NCBI GenBank assembly: GCA_963842975.1
Contig: CAWJIH010000009.1
Span: 62,001-126,000 of the forward strand
From: JACJWR01 sp963842975
GTDB taxonomy: Bacteria > Actinomycetota > Actinomycetes > S36-B12 > UBA10799
DNA length: 64,000 bases
Direction of reading: 5' to 3'
Shown here: one piece after another, positions 44,094-52,386 of the stretch
Numbering within the stretch: position 1 is the first letter of the stretch
How the letters are laid out: every line of letters begins with the position of its first letter
Position numbers and translations under genes: made by a program
The notes under the pieces: generated by a model
The model's database searches: none
Told to the model about the DNA's origin: nothing
Seen by the model: the letters and a program-made list of their open reading frames with translations, nothing else

Positions 44094-45215
44094 CTAGTGC
44101 CGACGCCGCCACCACCAGATCGCTGCTCCAATGATCCACAGCGGGCTGGTGAGAAGCAGGAATGCGCCGGCGGCCAGCCACACGGTGCGGGCGGTATCGA
44201 GGAATCCCTGCCAGGCCGAGGGTTGAGTTGGGCGGAAGTACTCATCGGCGGTGTCCGGCGTCACCAGTTGCAGCGTGATCCGGCTTTGTTCCACCTGTGA
44301 TGCCAGTTGGCGCGCCGTGGCGGTCAGGCCGTCGAGCTCGGCTTGCCGAGTGGCTATCGCAGACTCCAAGGCGATGACGTCCGACAGCGATGTTGCCTGA
44401 TCCATCAGGCCGTTGAGGCGCGCCAGCGAAGCCTCCAGCGCGACGATTCGTGCGTCGGTGTCGGTGATGCTGGTCCCGAGGTCGACTGACGATCGGCTGA
44501 ACGTTACGACGTCGCCCAACTCGCGAGCCGACGCCAACGCTTGATCGAAGGCCGTTGCAGGCACTTCCACGCTGAGGGCGATGCCCGGGACGGACACGAT
44601 CGGCGGATAGATCATCGCCGAGTCACCGGGGTACGCTCCCGAGCTCACCGTCGAGGACGACGCTGACGCATCGGTGCCGGTGTCGCTCGTGACGGTCTCG
44701 CTGGTGACGGTCCCACCGAGTTCGGTGATCGTACGCACAAAGGAGTCGCGTGCAGCGGCCACCTCTGGGGTCGATACGACCGCGGACGCGTCCGACGCAA
44801 TGGCGGGGGTGGGGCCGCCTGCAGAGTCGGTCTCTGCCATGTCTGAAGCGAAGCCCGGTTCGGCAGCGCCAATAACGGGCTCGGCCGGCGCCATGGCCGT
44901 GGAGTCGTCGGTGGCGGTAGTGAAGTAGCCGACCACCGCCAGGCCCGCACCTACGGCAACCAGCAGGCAGGCCGCGGCCACCATGCCCACCAGCGCCGAT
45001 CGCCACAGGGGATGACGCCCAGTCGAGCTTGTCCGGACCGTCGGCGGGTGGTTGGCGGTCTCCTCCGACACGCGTTCCCAGGCTCGTGCGAGTAGGTAGT
45101 CATCGTCGGCGGCATCGTCGGCGGTGGGGTTGGCGGTGGGGTCGAGATCCCGCAGCGCCGACCGCCAGGCGACGTCTTCGGCGGCCGCCGAGTCCGGAGC
45201 GTCTTCGCGGGTCAT
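44094..45215 (-). CDS. DUF4349 membrane protein, candidate anti-sigma partner
   Basis: A 373-residue protein with about 70 cytoplasmic, acidic N-terminal residues, a transmembrane helix (about 72-98), a long Ala/Thr/Ser-rich outside region, and a second helix near the C-terminus (about 343-369) ending in WWWRRRH. Before the second helix, SVEVPATAFDQALASARELG and the coiled-coil LEASLARLNGLMDQATSLSD match the DUF4349 pattern. The ATG at 45215 has AGGAGA upstream and overlaps the sigma gene's stop by 4 bases. A cytoplasmic head, one helix and an outside sensor next to an ECF sigma gene is the layout of an anti-sigma factor. That role is inferred; no zinc anti-sigma HxxxCxxC motif is visible. 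Confidence 0.8.
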   Translation of the reverse strand: MTREDAPDSAAAEDVAWRSALRDLDPTANPTADDAADDDYLLARAWERVSEETANHPPTVRTSSTGRHPLWRSALVGMVAAACLLVAVGAGLAVVGYFTTATDDSTAMAPAEPVIGAAEPGFASDMAETDSAGGPTPAIASDASAVVSTPEVAAARDSFVRTITELGGTVTSETVTSDTGTDASASSSTVSSGAYPGDSAMIYPPIVSVPGIALSVEVPATAFDQALASARELGDVVTFSRSSVDLGTSITDTDARIVALEASLARLNGLMDQATSLSDVIALESAIATRQAELDGLTATARQLASQVEQSRITLQLVTPDTADEYFRPTQPSAWQGFLDTARTVWLAAGAFLLLTSPLWIIGAAIWWWRRRH

Positions 45216-45778
45216 GATGGGTCTCCTGGTTGAGATTGCGGTTGGGGGCTGGAGTCGGCGAGAGCGGCGCGTAGGCGCGCCTTGGCGCGGTGGAGCCGAG
45301 TGCGTGCGGTGCCGGGGGTGCACCCCAGCACCTGGGCCAGGCTGGCGCCGTCGAGGTCCTCCCAGGCCCACAGCCGCAGTAGTTCCTGATCCGATGGCGT
45401 CAGCGATGCCAGCGCCGGTGCCAGGTATTCGGCGGCAGCCAATTGCCCTACTACGTCGTCGACGGTTGAGTGCTGCGGGCGCATCCCAGTGGTGTGGGCG
45501 ACTTTCGATGCCAGGCGCAGCCGCCGGGTCTCGGCTCGCAGGGTGTGGGCGATCGTGTGGGCGGCGGTCGCATAGAGCCACGGCAGCGGTTCGGCGGGCA
45601 GGGTGTCGCGGTGCCGCCAGGCCACCGTGAACACCTCCACGACTACGTCTTCGGCATCGGCGCTACTGGCCAATCGGCGCCGGGCGTAGGCGAGCACTGC
45701 TGGCGCATACTGCCGGTAGACGTGCTCGAAATCGCTCACGTCGGCCGGGGGCCCGGCACCGGGTTGGGAGTCCCTCAC
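45212..45778 (-). CDS. ECF-type RNA polymerase sigma factor
   Basis: A 188-residue sigma-70-family protein with regions 2 and 4 only. Region 2 (about 18-80) contains YRQYAPAVLAYARRRLASSA, DAEDVVVEVFTVAWRH and the PWLYATAAHTIAHTLR segment. Region 4 (about 120-175) contains LTPSDQELLRLWAWEDLDGA and the helix-turn-helix SLAQVLGCTPGTARTRLHRA. GTG start at 45778. It is translationally coupled to the DUF4349 gene. It should direct a small stress or envelope regulon; no target promoter can be deduced. It sits antisense to the flow of the spc operon, between rplO and secY. Confidence 0.9.
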   Translation of the reverse strand: MRDSQPGAGPPADVSDFEHVYRQYAPAVLAYARRRLASSADAEDVVVEVFTVAWRHRDTLPAEPLPWLYATAAHTIAHTLRAETRRLRLASKVAHTTGMRPQHSTVDDVVGQLAAAEYLAPALASLTPSDQELLRLWAWEDLDGASLAQVLGCTPGTARTRLHRAKARLRAALADSSPQPQSQPGDPS

Positions 45779-45970
45779 ACTCCTATAGTCCCGGCTGGAT
45801 GCTTTTCGTTACAGCGAATGCGCACACTCACCTCGTCGGCTGCTTCGGTCTACGGCTAGGCGGGAGTGCCAGCTAGGACTGTCGCGCTGCTAGGCTCAAG
45901 TACTTGTGTGCCGCCGTTCACCGGTCGCGGGGGCCGGCACCGCGTGCAGATTTCCCAATCGGAGGTGGCA

Positions 45971-47266
45971 GTGCTCTCGGCCATAGCGTCGATCTTCCGC
46001 ACGCCGGACCTGCGCAAGAAAGTCCTGTTCACGCTAGGACTCCTTGCCCTGTACCGGCTCGGCGCGGTGGTTCCGACTCCCGGAGTGGACTACTCCAGTG
46101 TTCAGCGCTGTATCGAACTTGTGGAGGGCAACTCCCTCTACGGACTGATCAACCTCTTCAGCGGTGGCGCATTGCTGCAGTTGAGTGTGTTCGCCCTCGG
46201 GGTGGTTCCCTACATCACGGCCAGCATCATTATTCAACTCCTCACCGTGGTGATCCCACGGTTGGAAGCCTTGAAGAAAGAAGGACAAACCGGCCAGGCG
46301 AAGATGACGCAATACACGCGTTATCTGACTGTTGGTTTGGCCGTGCTGCAGACCACCGGGATCGTGGCGCTGGCTCGCACCCCTGGCCGACTCTTCGCTG
46401 GCTGCCCCGAGCAGATCGTGCCCAACCAGTCCATCGCGGTCATCCTCACCATGATCTTGGTGATGACCACCGGAACCGTGGTAGTGATGTGGTTCGGCGA
46501 GATGATCACCGAGCGCGGTATCGGCAACGGTATGAGCCTGCTGATCTTCGCGTCGATCCTCTCTGGATTCCCGGCCCAGTTCGCTTCGATCTTCCAGAGC
46601 CGCGGCGCCTTCACCTTCGGCCTGGTGCTGCTGGTGGCGGTCATCACGATCATCGCGGTGGTGTTCGTGGAGCAAGCCCAGCGGCGAATCCCGGTGCAAT
46701 ACGCCAAACGGATGGTGGGCAACAAGCTCTACGGAGGGGCCTCCACCTACATCCCGTTGAAGGTCAACATGGCCGGTGTGATCCCGGTGATCTTCGCCTC
46801 CTCGCTGCTCTACATCCCGCAGTTGGTGGTTTCGCTTTCGGGCAGCACAGCCGGGTGGGCGCAGTGGGTCCAGCGAAACTTCACCACCGGCACTGAGCCG
46901 ATCTACCTGGCCACGTACTTCCTGCTCATCATTTTCTTCGCCTACTTCTATGTGGCGATCACCTTTAACCCGGTTGACGTGGCCGACGACATGAAGAAGT
47001 ACGGCGGGTTCATCCCCGGCATTCGGCCTGGGCGGCCGACCGCGGAATATTTGAACTACGTTCTCACCCGTTTGACCTTCCCCGGGTCGTTGTATCTGGG
47101 CATAATCGCAATCATCCCGTTTGCCGGATTCGCTTTCCTGGGCGTCGGACAGAGTTTCTTGTTCGGCGGTACCTCGTTGCTGATCATGGTGGGCGTCGGA
47201 CTTGACACCGTCAAGCAGTTGCAGTCCCAACTGCAGCAGCGCAACTACGAAGGATTCTTGCGATGA
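45971..47266 (+). CDS. secY: preprotein translocase subunit SecY
   Basis: A 431-residue protein with ten transmembrane helices that forms the protein-conducting channel with SecE and SecG. PTPGVDYSSVQRCIELVEGN, LQLSVFALGVVPYITASIII, GEMITERGIGNGMSLLIFAS and the C-terminal FLGVGQSFLFGGTSLLIMVG are conserved. I chose GTG 45971, with GGAGG 5 bases upstream, giving VLSAIASIFRTPDLRKK; the frame is open further upstream without homology. With rplO cut off by a terminator, the 190-base region before it (45779-45970) must carry its promoter, shared back to back with the sigma gene. adk overlaps its stop by 4 bases. Confidence 0.96.
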   Translation: MLSAIASIFRTPDLRKKVLFTLGLLALYRLGAVVPTPGVDYSSVQRCIELVEGNSLYGLINLFSGGALLQLSVFALGVVPYITASIIIQLLTVVIPRLEALKKEGQTGQAKMTQYTRYLTVGLAVLQTTGIVALARTPGRLFAGCPEQIVPNQSIAVILTMILVMTTGTVVVMWFGEMITERGIGNGMSLLIFASILSGFPAQFASIFQSRGAFTFGLVLLVAVITIIAVVFVEQAQRRIPVQYAKRMVGNKLYGGASTYIPLKVNMAGVIPVIFASSLLYIPQLVVSLSGSTAGWAQWVQRNFTTGTEPIYLATYFLLIIFFAYFYVAITFNPVDVADDMKKYGGFIPGIRPGRPTAEYLNYVLTRLTFPGSLYLGIIAIIPFAGFAFLGVGQSFLFGGTSLLIMVGVGLDTVKQLQSQLQQRNYEGFLR

Positions 47267-47829
47267 CCTCTCTGATCCTGATCGGACCCCCCGGTGCTGG
47301 AAAGGGCACCCAGGCGAAGTTGATCGCGGAGAAGTTCGGCATCCCGCACATCTCGACCGGCGAGATCTTCCGGGCCAATGTCGCGTCCGGCACCGAACTA
47401 GGCCAAGAAGCGCAGAAGTTCATGTCCCGCGGCGAGTACGTGCCAGATGCGGTGACCAACGCCATGGTCCGAGAGCGCCTGGCCCAGCCCGACACCGAGG
47501 CCGGCTTCCTACTCGACGGCTACCCCCGCACGCTGCCTCAGGTCGACGAACTTGACGTCATTCTCGCCGACTTGGGTAAACAACTCGATGTCGTCGTCGA
47601 GATCACCGCGGATGCCGCCGAGGTGACCGCTCGGCTGCTGGATCGAGCCGCGAAGGAAGGCCGGGCTGACGACACCGAGGAAGTAATTACCCGCCGCTTG
47701 CAGGTCTACGCCGCGGAGACCGAGCCGATCGTGGCGGTGTACTCGGAGCGTGGCCTGGTGCGCAAGGTGGACGGTTTGGGCGGCATCACGGAGGTCAACG
47801 CCCGGATCGTCGCCGTCCTCGGCGGCTGA
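47263..47829 (+). CDS. adk: adenylate kinase, short form
   Basis: A 188-residue enzyme that interconverts ATP plus AMP with two ADP in the cytoplasm. The P-loop is GPPGAGKGTQAK. AMP-site residues lie in ISTGEIFRANVASGTELG and FLLDGYPRTLPQ, and DRAAKEGRADDTEEVITRRL forms a short LID. It lacks the zinc-type LID insertion of about 27 residues, as usual in actinobacteria. The ATG overlaps the secY stop (ATGA). Confidence 0.96.
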   Translation: MTSLILIGPPGAGKGTQAKLIAEKFGIPHISTGEIFRANVASGTELGQEAQKFMSRGEYVPDAVTNAMVRERLAQPDTEAGFLLDGYPRTLPQVDELDVILADLGKQLDVVVEITADAAEVTARLLDRAAKEGRADDTEEVITRRLQVYAAETEPIVAVYSERGLVRKVDGLGGITEVNARIVAVLGG

Positions 47830-48001
47830 ACTCTTCCGCCAGCGCGGTGATGTCCATCGTGCTGTCGTGGCGCACCGCGCGCGTGCCTGCGCCGCCAACT
47901 TCCGGTGGCCTCGGAGGTGACGCACTCCGGGACCCATGCCGAGTCGACAGCGGCCGGGGTGCTGACCGCGGAAGGCTAGGGTTGACCAAATGAGGAGTGC
48001 A

Positions 48002-48856
48002 GTGTTCCGGCGTCCACGCTTTGAAATCAAGCCCCCCGAGCAACTGCGGCTGATGCGGTCGGCGGGGCTGGTGGTGGCGCAGGCGCTGGCTGCGACAGCA
48101 CAGGCGGCGCGGCCAGGAGTGACGACAGGCGACCTGGATGAGGTGGCGGCGAGGGTCATAGCCGACGCCGGCGCGGAGCCCAGTTTTCTGGGCTACGGGG
48201 GTTTCCCAGCGCATGTATGCATCTCCGTCAACGAGGAGGTCATCCACGGCATCCCCGGGCCACGAGTGCTGCGCGAAGGCGATGTGGTGTCGATTGACTG
48301 CGGCGCCATTGTGCGGGCCCCCGACGGCTCGGTGCCGCCCGGCTGGCACGGCGATGGCTGGCACGGTGACGCGGCGGTGACCGTTCTGGTCGGCGAGCGC
48401 CGGGATCCGGCGGATGCGCGGCTGTCGGACGTGACCCGGCAGGCTTTGTTCGCCGGTATCGCGGCGGCGCAGGTGGGTGCGCGGGTGGGCGATATCGGGC
48501 ATGCCATTGCCACGAGTGTGCGTTCCGCCGAACCCGGCTACGGCATCGTGGCCGGCTACACCGGGCACGGCATCGGATCGGCGCTGCACATGGAGCCCAA
48601 CATTCCCAACACCGGTCGGCCGGGCCGAGGCGCCACCCTGCGGGCGGGAATGGTGATTGCGATTGAGCCGATGATCACCGCTGGGGGAGACGCAGTTGAT
48701 GAACTCAACGATGACTGGACGGTGGTGACTCGCTCCGGTGTGCGGGCCGCGCATTGGGAGCACACGGTCGCGGTGACGCCTGCCGGTCCTTGGGTACTCA
48801 CAGCCTTTGACGGTGGCGGGCTGAGTGACGAAGAAGCAATACAAAGTTTCGAATAG
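48002..48856 (+). CDS. map: methionine aminopeptidase type I, with an insertion at the metal site
   Basis: A 284-residue enzyme that removes the initiator Met from new proteins. Metal ligands are Asp99 (SIDCGAIV), an Asp in HGD, and the later His in GYTGHGIG, Glu in IAIEPM and Glu in HWEH. Between the first two ligands, about 8-13 extra residues are inserted, ending in a duplicated GWHGD (nucleotide units 48341-48355 and 48356-48370). Both Asp118 and Asp123 are therefore candidate ligands. I prefer GTG 48002, with GAGGAG just upstream; ATG 47990 is the alternative. The 160 bases after adk (47830-47989) show nothing assignable. Confidence 0.92.
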   Translation: MFRRPRFEIKPPEQLRLMRSAGLVVAQALAATAQAARPGVTTGDLDEVAARVIADAGAEPSFLGYGGFPAHVCISVNEEVIHGIPGPRVLREGDVVSIDCGAIVRAPDGSVPPGWHGDGWHGDAAVTVLVGERRDPADARLSDVTRQALFAGIAAAQVGARVGDIGHAIATSVRSAEPGYGIVAGYTGHGIGSALHMEPNIPNTGRPGRGATLRAGMVIAIEPMITAGGDAVDELNDDWTVVTRSGVRAAHWEHTVAVTPAGPWVLTAFDGGGLSDEEAIQSFE

Positions 48857-48869
48857 GCCCTTGTGGAAG

Positions 48870-48885
48870 TAGTACAGGTGTACTA
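48870..48885. promoter_or_regulatory. inverted repeat upstream of the DUF222/HNH gene
   Basis: TAGTACA-GG-TGTACTA is a perfect 7-base inverted repeat with a 2-base spacer, 75 bases before the DUF222 gene. It could be an operator. Some mycobacterial DUF222 (13E12) genes are under LexA control, but this repeat does not match the known mycobacterial SOS box. Confidence 0.35.
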
Positions 48886-48912
48886 AACTGGTGGGCGAAG
48901 GGTAACTTCCAC

Positions 48913-48946
48913 CGGAAAAACATCTAGCTACGGAAAAACATCTAGC
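48913..48946 (+). repeat. 16-base tandem direct repeat
   Basis: CGGAAAAACATCTAGC occurs at 48913-48928 and again at 48931-48946, separated by TA, just before the DUF222/HNH start. The A-rich composition stands out against the GC-rich surroundings. It may be a duplication scar or a binding site. Confidence 0.7.
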
Positions 48947-48959
48947 CATTGGGGGACTC

Positions 48960-50647
48960 ATGATGCGCGGGGTTGTGCTTGGGGTTGGGGAACCATCCGC
49001 AGACGAATGTGTAGTGGCTGCGAGGATCGCAGCTGGTGTCGGCCAGTTGTCATCCGGTGCCTTGCTCATGGGGGCGGCACCGGTCGAGCCGCTGTGGTGG
49101 GACGACGTGGTTGAACCCACCTTGGATCAGTTGCGTGAGGCTGCCGAGGTGATGTCCGCCGACGAGTTGGAGTGGGGCGGTGTTGCTCGGGCGGATGCTG
49201 CTCGGGGCGGATCGCGGCGACCAGTCGGAACTCGCAGGTTGGGTGCGCCGGGAGTGGGATTCAGATGTGGTGGGTGCTGATGTGCGCGCGTTGATGCACC
49301 TTTCGCCAGGGCCGGAACTGGTGGCTGCACTTGTGCGCTTGGGCTCGCGTGAAGTGTGCCCGGTTGACCACGGTCCAACCGTGGCTGAGGTGGGTCCGTG
49401 TGCCTGTCAGGTGATCATCGTGGCGGGGTGGCAGGCGGTCGCCGGCTGGCTGGGGGTGAAGGCGGCCGAGGCTGTGGTTGATGCTGCCGGGGCCACACCT
49501 CGGGTTTTCGTCCCGCAAGAGGTGCCCGCAGGTCGCGTCGTGGACGTTTCCCGCGAGGAGTTGGCTGCGGTTTTGCACCTGTCGCCATTGTCGGTGGCGG
49601 CCCGGATCTGTGCTGCCCGCGACCTGACGGCCTTTCCCGAGTGGGCGGCGTTGATAGCGGATGGTGTGGTGTCGGCCGGGGTGGGTCAGGTGGTAATGAC
49701 CGAAACCGCGCGACTTTCCGAGGGTGCGCGCGCCGAAGTGATCGACCGGATGGTCTCAAAGGCACGAGCGCGCAAGGATGCGGACCGCGCTGGTTGGACT
49801 CCTGGCACCGCGCGCAGGGCGGTTCGGGCGGTGGTCTTGGCCGTGGCAGGGGACGAGCAGGCCGACGCTCGGGGGGCGGCCTATCAAGAGCGGCGAGTCA
49901 CGGTGTCCCCTGGTACGCGACGGAATGGCGTGGCTCAATGCCTACCTCCCGGAGGTCGAGGCTCGGCGCATCCACGCTCGATTGACTGCTGCTGCGGCCG
50001 CGGTGAAGGCTGACGACCCGGATGATGCGCGCTCGGCAGATCAGCGTCGCGCGGACCTGCTTGTCGGGCTTCTGCTTGCAGCTCACGTCGGCACGTTGCC
50101 CGACTCTGTTCCGGGCGGAATGGAAGACGCCAACGCCGCCCATGTCTGCCCTGATCACGAGGGCAAGACCGAGGTGTCAGTGGTGGTGTCGATGGACACC
50201 TTGCTCGGCATCTCTGAGGCTTGTGGCGTCGTCGACGGGGTCGGTCCGGTGGATGCCGACATTGCTCGCGAGTTGGCCGCAGACGGTCGCTGGCGGCTAT
50301 GGGTCACGGACGGTGCTGGAGGGAATGTGGTCGCGACCGGATCGCGCAGCTACACCCCATCGGCGTCACTTTCACGCCTGATCCGTGCCCGCGAAATGTC
50401 GTGCCGGATGCCCGGTTGCGCTCGCCGATCAGTGGACTGCGATCTGGACCACACAGTCCCGTACCCGGCAGCGCCGGGCACTGTGGCTGCGAACCTCGGC
50501 CCGCTGTGCCGGGTGCATCACAACATGAAGACTCACCACGGCTTCCAGTTGGAGAACGTGCCCGGTCCCGAGCCAGCTTGGCGATGGACCTTCCCTTCGG
50601 GACTCAGCCATTCCGGTTCCGCCGACCCGCCGCTGCCCGAGGCCTAG
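48960..50647 (+). pseudogene. DUF222/HNH endonuclease domain protein (13E12-type), two frameshifts
   Basis: Three consecutive reading frames make one protein of about 561 residues. The first (48960 to about 49205) gives the N-terminus to VARADAAR. The second (about 49205-49912) gives the DUF222 core, including SELAGWVRREWDSDV and HLSPLSVAARICAARDL. The third (from about 49912) gives DGMAWLNAYLPEVEARRIHA and the C-terminal HNH motif CDLDHTVPY with LCRVHHNMKTHHG. One G too many in GGGG at 49204-49207 and one in GG at 49912-49913 explain both shifts. The family is repeated and mobile-like in actinobacterial genomes; its function is unproven. It shares its stop region with the converging ATP-grasp gene and separates map from infA. 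Confidence 0.85.
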
Positions 50648-51495
50648 TCGGCAGTGGCGCGTGCGGCGATGCCTGCGACTAAACGCGCCAAAGCGTTTGG
50701 GGCCTGCTGCAGGAATAGCGATGGCTCGACGAGTTCAAGTTCAGCGAGTAGTGGCTGGCCCTCACTGTCGCGGATGAGGTCGATCCGCGCGTAGAGCAAC
50801 TCGGGGTCGAGGTCGGCGATGATCTCTTCGGCCAATCGTCGCTCATCGTCGGCGATGGCCAGGGCGTCGCTGACCTGTTCGGGTGCGTCACCAAGTCGGG
50901 GGCTCTTGCGGATCGCGTGGGTGAAATCGCCATCGATCCAAATCACCGATCGCTCGCCGTAGTCCTCGACCGACTTCAGATATGGCTGCACCATCACTTC
51001 CCCGTTGGCCAATAGGCGACGCCAGAAGTCGCGTACAGGGGCACTGGTGGGGTCAGTGATGCGGTCGGTGAGGAAGGATCCCGCGCCCACCACTGGCTTG
51101 GCAACGACGTCATGCCAGCCGCGGTCGGCCATGATCTCGGCGAGGTCTACTGCTTCGTCTGCCCCTACCCACGCAGTCGGCACCACTGGGACACCTTGAT
51201 ATGCAAGATCGCGGAGATATCCCTTGTGGGTGTTCCAGCGCACGACCTCGACGGGGTTGAGCAGGCGGGTCTGAGCGCTTGCCAAGGTGGCCCATTCCAG
51301 GAAGTCATCTAGCCGCTCGATGTAGTTCCACGGCGATCGAAGCACCGCCAGGTCGAATGCGTTCCACTCAATGCTGGGGTCGTCCCAGGCGGTCAAGGTC
51401 GGTGCCAAGTCAGCCGCGCGGAGGGCATCCAGCAGCAGATCCTCGTCCACATCGGGTTCGGGCATCTCTCGACAAGTCACAACGGCGACACTCAT
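50644..51495 (-). CDS. ATP-grasp domain protein, RimK/glutathione-synthetase-like
   Basis: A 283-residue ATP-grasp enzyme unrelated in detail to the pair at the start of the window. It has the ATP-binding VVAKPVVGAGSF (130-141), the hinge VQPYL (169-173), ERSV (181-184), YARIDLI (235-241) and the Mg-binding LAELELVEPSLF (250-261). This pattern is seen in COG0189-type ligases, including O-ureido-D-serine cyclo-ligase (DcsG) relatives, but the substrate is not known. ATG 51495 overlaps the stop of the GNAT gene by 4 bases (ATGA), so the two are translationally coupled and probably act together. Its stop shares bases with that of the DUF222 gene. Confidence 0.85.
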   Translation of the reverse strand: MSVAVVTCREMPEPDVDEDLLLDALRAADLAPTLTAWDDPSIEWNAFDLAVLRSPWNYIERLDDFLEWATLASAQTRLLNPVEVVRWNTHKGYLRDLAYQGVPVVPTAWVGADEAVDLAEIMADRGWHDVVAKPVVGAGSFLTDRITDPTSAPVRDFWRRLLANGEVMVQPYLKSVEDYGERSVIWIDGDFTHAIRKSPRLGDAPEQVSDALAIADDERRLAEEIIADLDPELLYARIDLIRDSEGQPLLAELELVEPSLFLQQAPNALARLVAGIAARATAD

Positions 51496-51989
51496 GGCGG
51501 ACATTGTGGCGCAGCCCAGCCGGCAATCTCTTGGTAGTAGTGCAACGCCAGCTCTTCACTCTCAGGGTCCGAGGCGGAGAAGCCGTGTCGCTCGTAGAAG
51601 CGGCGGGCGTCGTAGTCGCCCTCGTCTACATTGATCTCTACCAACTGGCAGTCCAACTCCTGTGTAGCGGCGAGGAGGTGTTCGATGATCGCCGAACCCA
51701 CTCCTTGGCCACGATGCCCCGGCACCACATAGAACTCGTCCACCAACGCGACTGGGCCGTCAAACCAAACGTTGGGTCGAAGTGTCACCAGCGCGACACC
51801 CAGGGGCGGATCACCAGCCAGAATGCAATACGTGGCATCTCCGGCGAAAAGTCGTCGCAGCCGGAGATCCAACACCCCCACCCCGGGCGTGGGAGCATCG
51901 AACTCCGTGTTGAAGTCGTGCAGCAATTGGGCAACCTGAGGGGCCTCGGCGATTGAGGCCCGTCGAGTGCGCCACCGATTCACAGTCAT
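51492..51989 (-). CDS. GNAT family N-acetyltransferase
   Basis: A 165-residue acetyl-CoA-dependent transferase. The acetyl-CoA loop lies in VDEFYVVPGHRGQGVGSAII, and the C-terminal YDARRFYERHGF is the usual beta6-alpha4 segment. ATG 51989 has AGGAGA about 10 bases upstream; the frame is open further upstream without homology. The substrate is unknown. Coupling to the ATP-grasp gene suggests acetylation of that enzyme's substrate or product, or a self-protection role; both are inference. Confidence 0.85.
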   Translation of the reverse strand: MTVNRWRTRRASIAEAPQVAQLLHDFNTEFDAPTPGVGVLDLRLRRLFAGDATYCILAGDPPLGVALVTLRPNVWFDGPVALVDEFYVVPGHRGQGVGSAIIEHLLAATQELDCQLVEINVDEGDYDARRFYERHGFSASDPESEELALHYYQEIAGWAAPQCPP

Positions 51990-52149
51990 TGGACAAGTTT
52001 CTCCTGGGCGGAGGTGCGGACCCTTCATCCGCCCGTTGGTGAGTTCGGGGGTGGGCAGTGTGCGGAGTGCCCCGTGGCGTAGACTGTTTCTTCGCACGCC
52101 CTATGGGGTGTGAACCATCCATCACCAACGAAAGGTCAGGCCTTCTCGC
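51990..52149 (+). promoter_or_regulatory. infA upstream region
   Basis: This 160-base divergent gap lies between the GNAT gene and infA. A TAGACT at 52080-52085 could be the -10 element of the infA/alpha-operon promoter, but no good -35 partner is seen at the right distance. AAAGGTCAGG lies before the infA ATG. Confidence 0.3.
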
Positions 52150-52371
52150 ATGCCTAAGAAAGAAGGTGCCATCGAACTCGAGGGCACCATCGTAGAGTCG
52201 CTCCCGAACGCGATGTTCCGGGTCGAACTCGACAACGGGCACAAGGTGCTGGCTCACATCTCGGGAAAGATGCGCATGCACTACATCCGCATCCTCCCGG
52301 ATGACCGGGTGGTTGTTGAACTGTCCCCGTACGATCTCACCCGTGGACGCATCGTCTACCGGTACAAGTGA
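52150..52371 (+). CDS. infA: translation initiation factor IF-1
   Basis: A 73-residue OB-fold protein that blocks the A site during initiation. KKEGAIELEGTIVESLPNAM and VELSPYDLTRGRIVYRYK are diagnostic. It opens the alpha-operon block, 15 bases before rpmJ, now separated from map by the accessory insert. Confidence 0.97.
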   Translation: MPKKEGAIELEGTIVESLPNAMFRVELDNGHKVLAHISGKMRMHYIRILPDDRVVVELSPYDLTRGRIVYRYK

Positions 52372-52386
52372 GGATGACTAGAGACG

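Noticed and set aside
46034..47230. Long open frame (398 codons) antisense to secY
   Set aside because: It mirrors the codon bias of a conserved gene, has His/Gln/Arg-rich nonsense composition and no recognisable motif.
48913..48946. CRISPR-like repeat
   Set aside because: Only two copies with a 2-base gap and no spacers; it is a simple tandem repeat.
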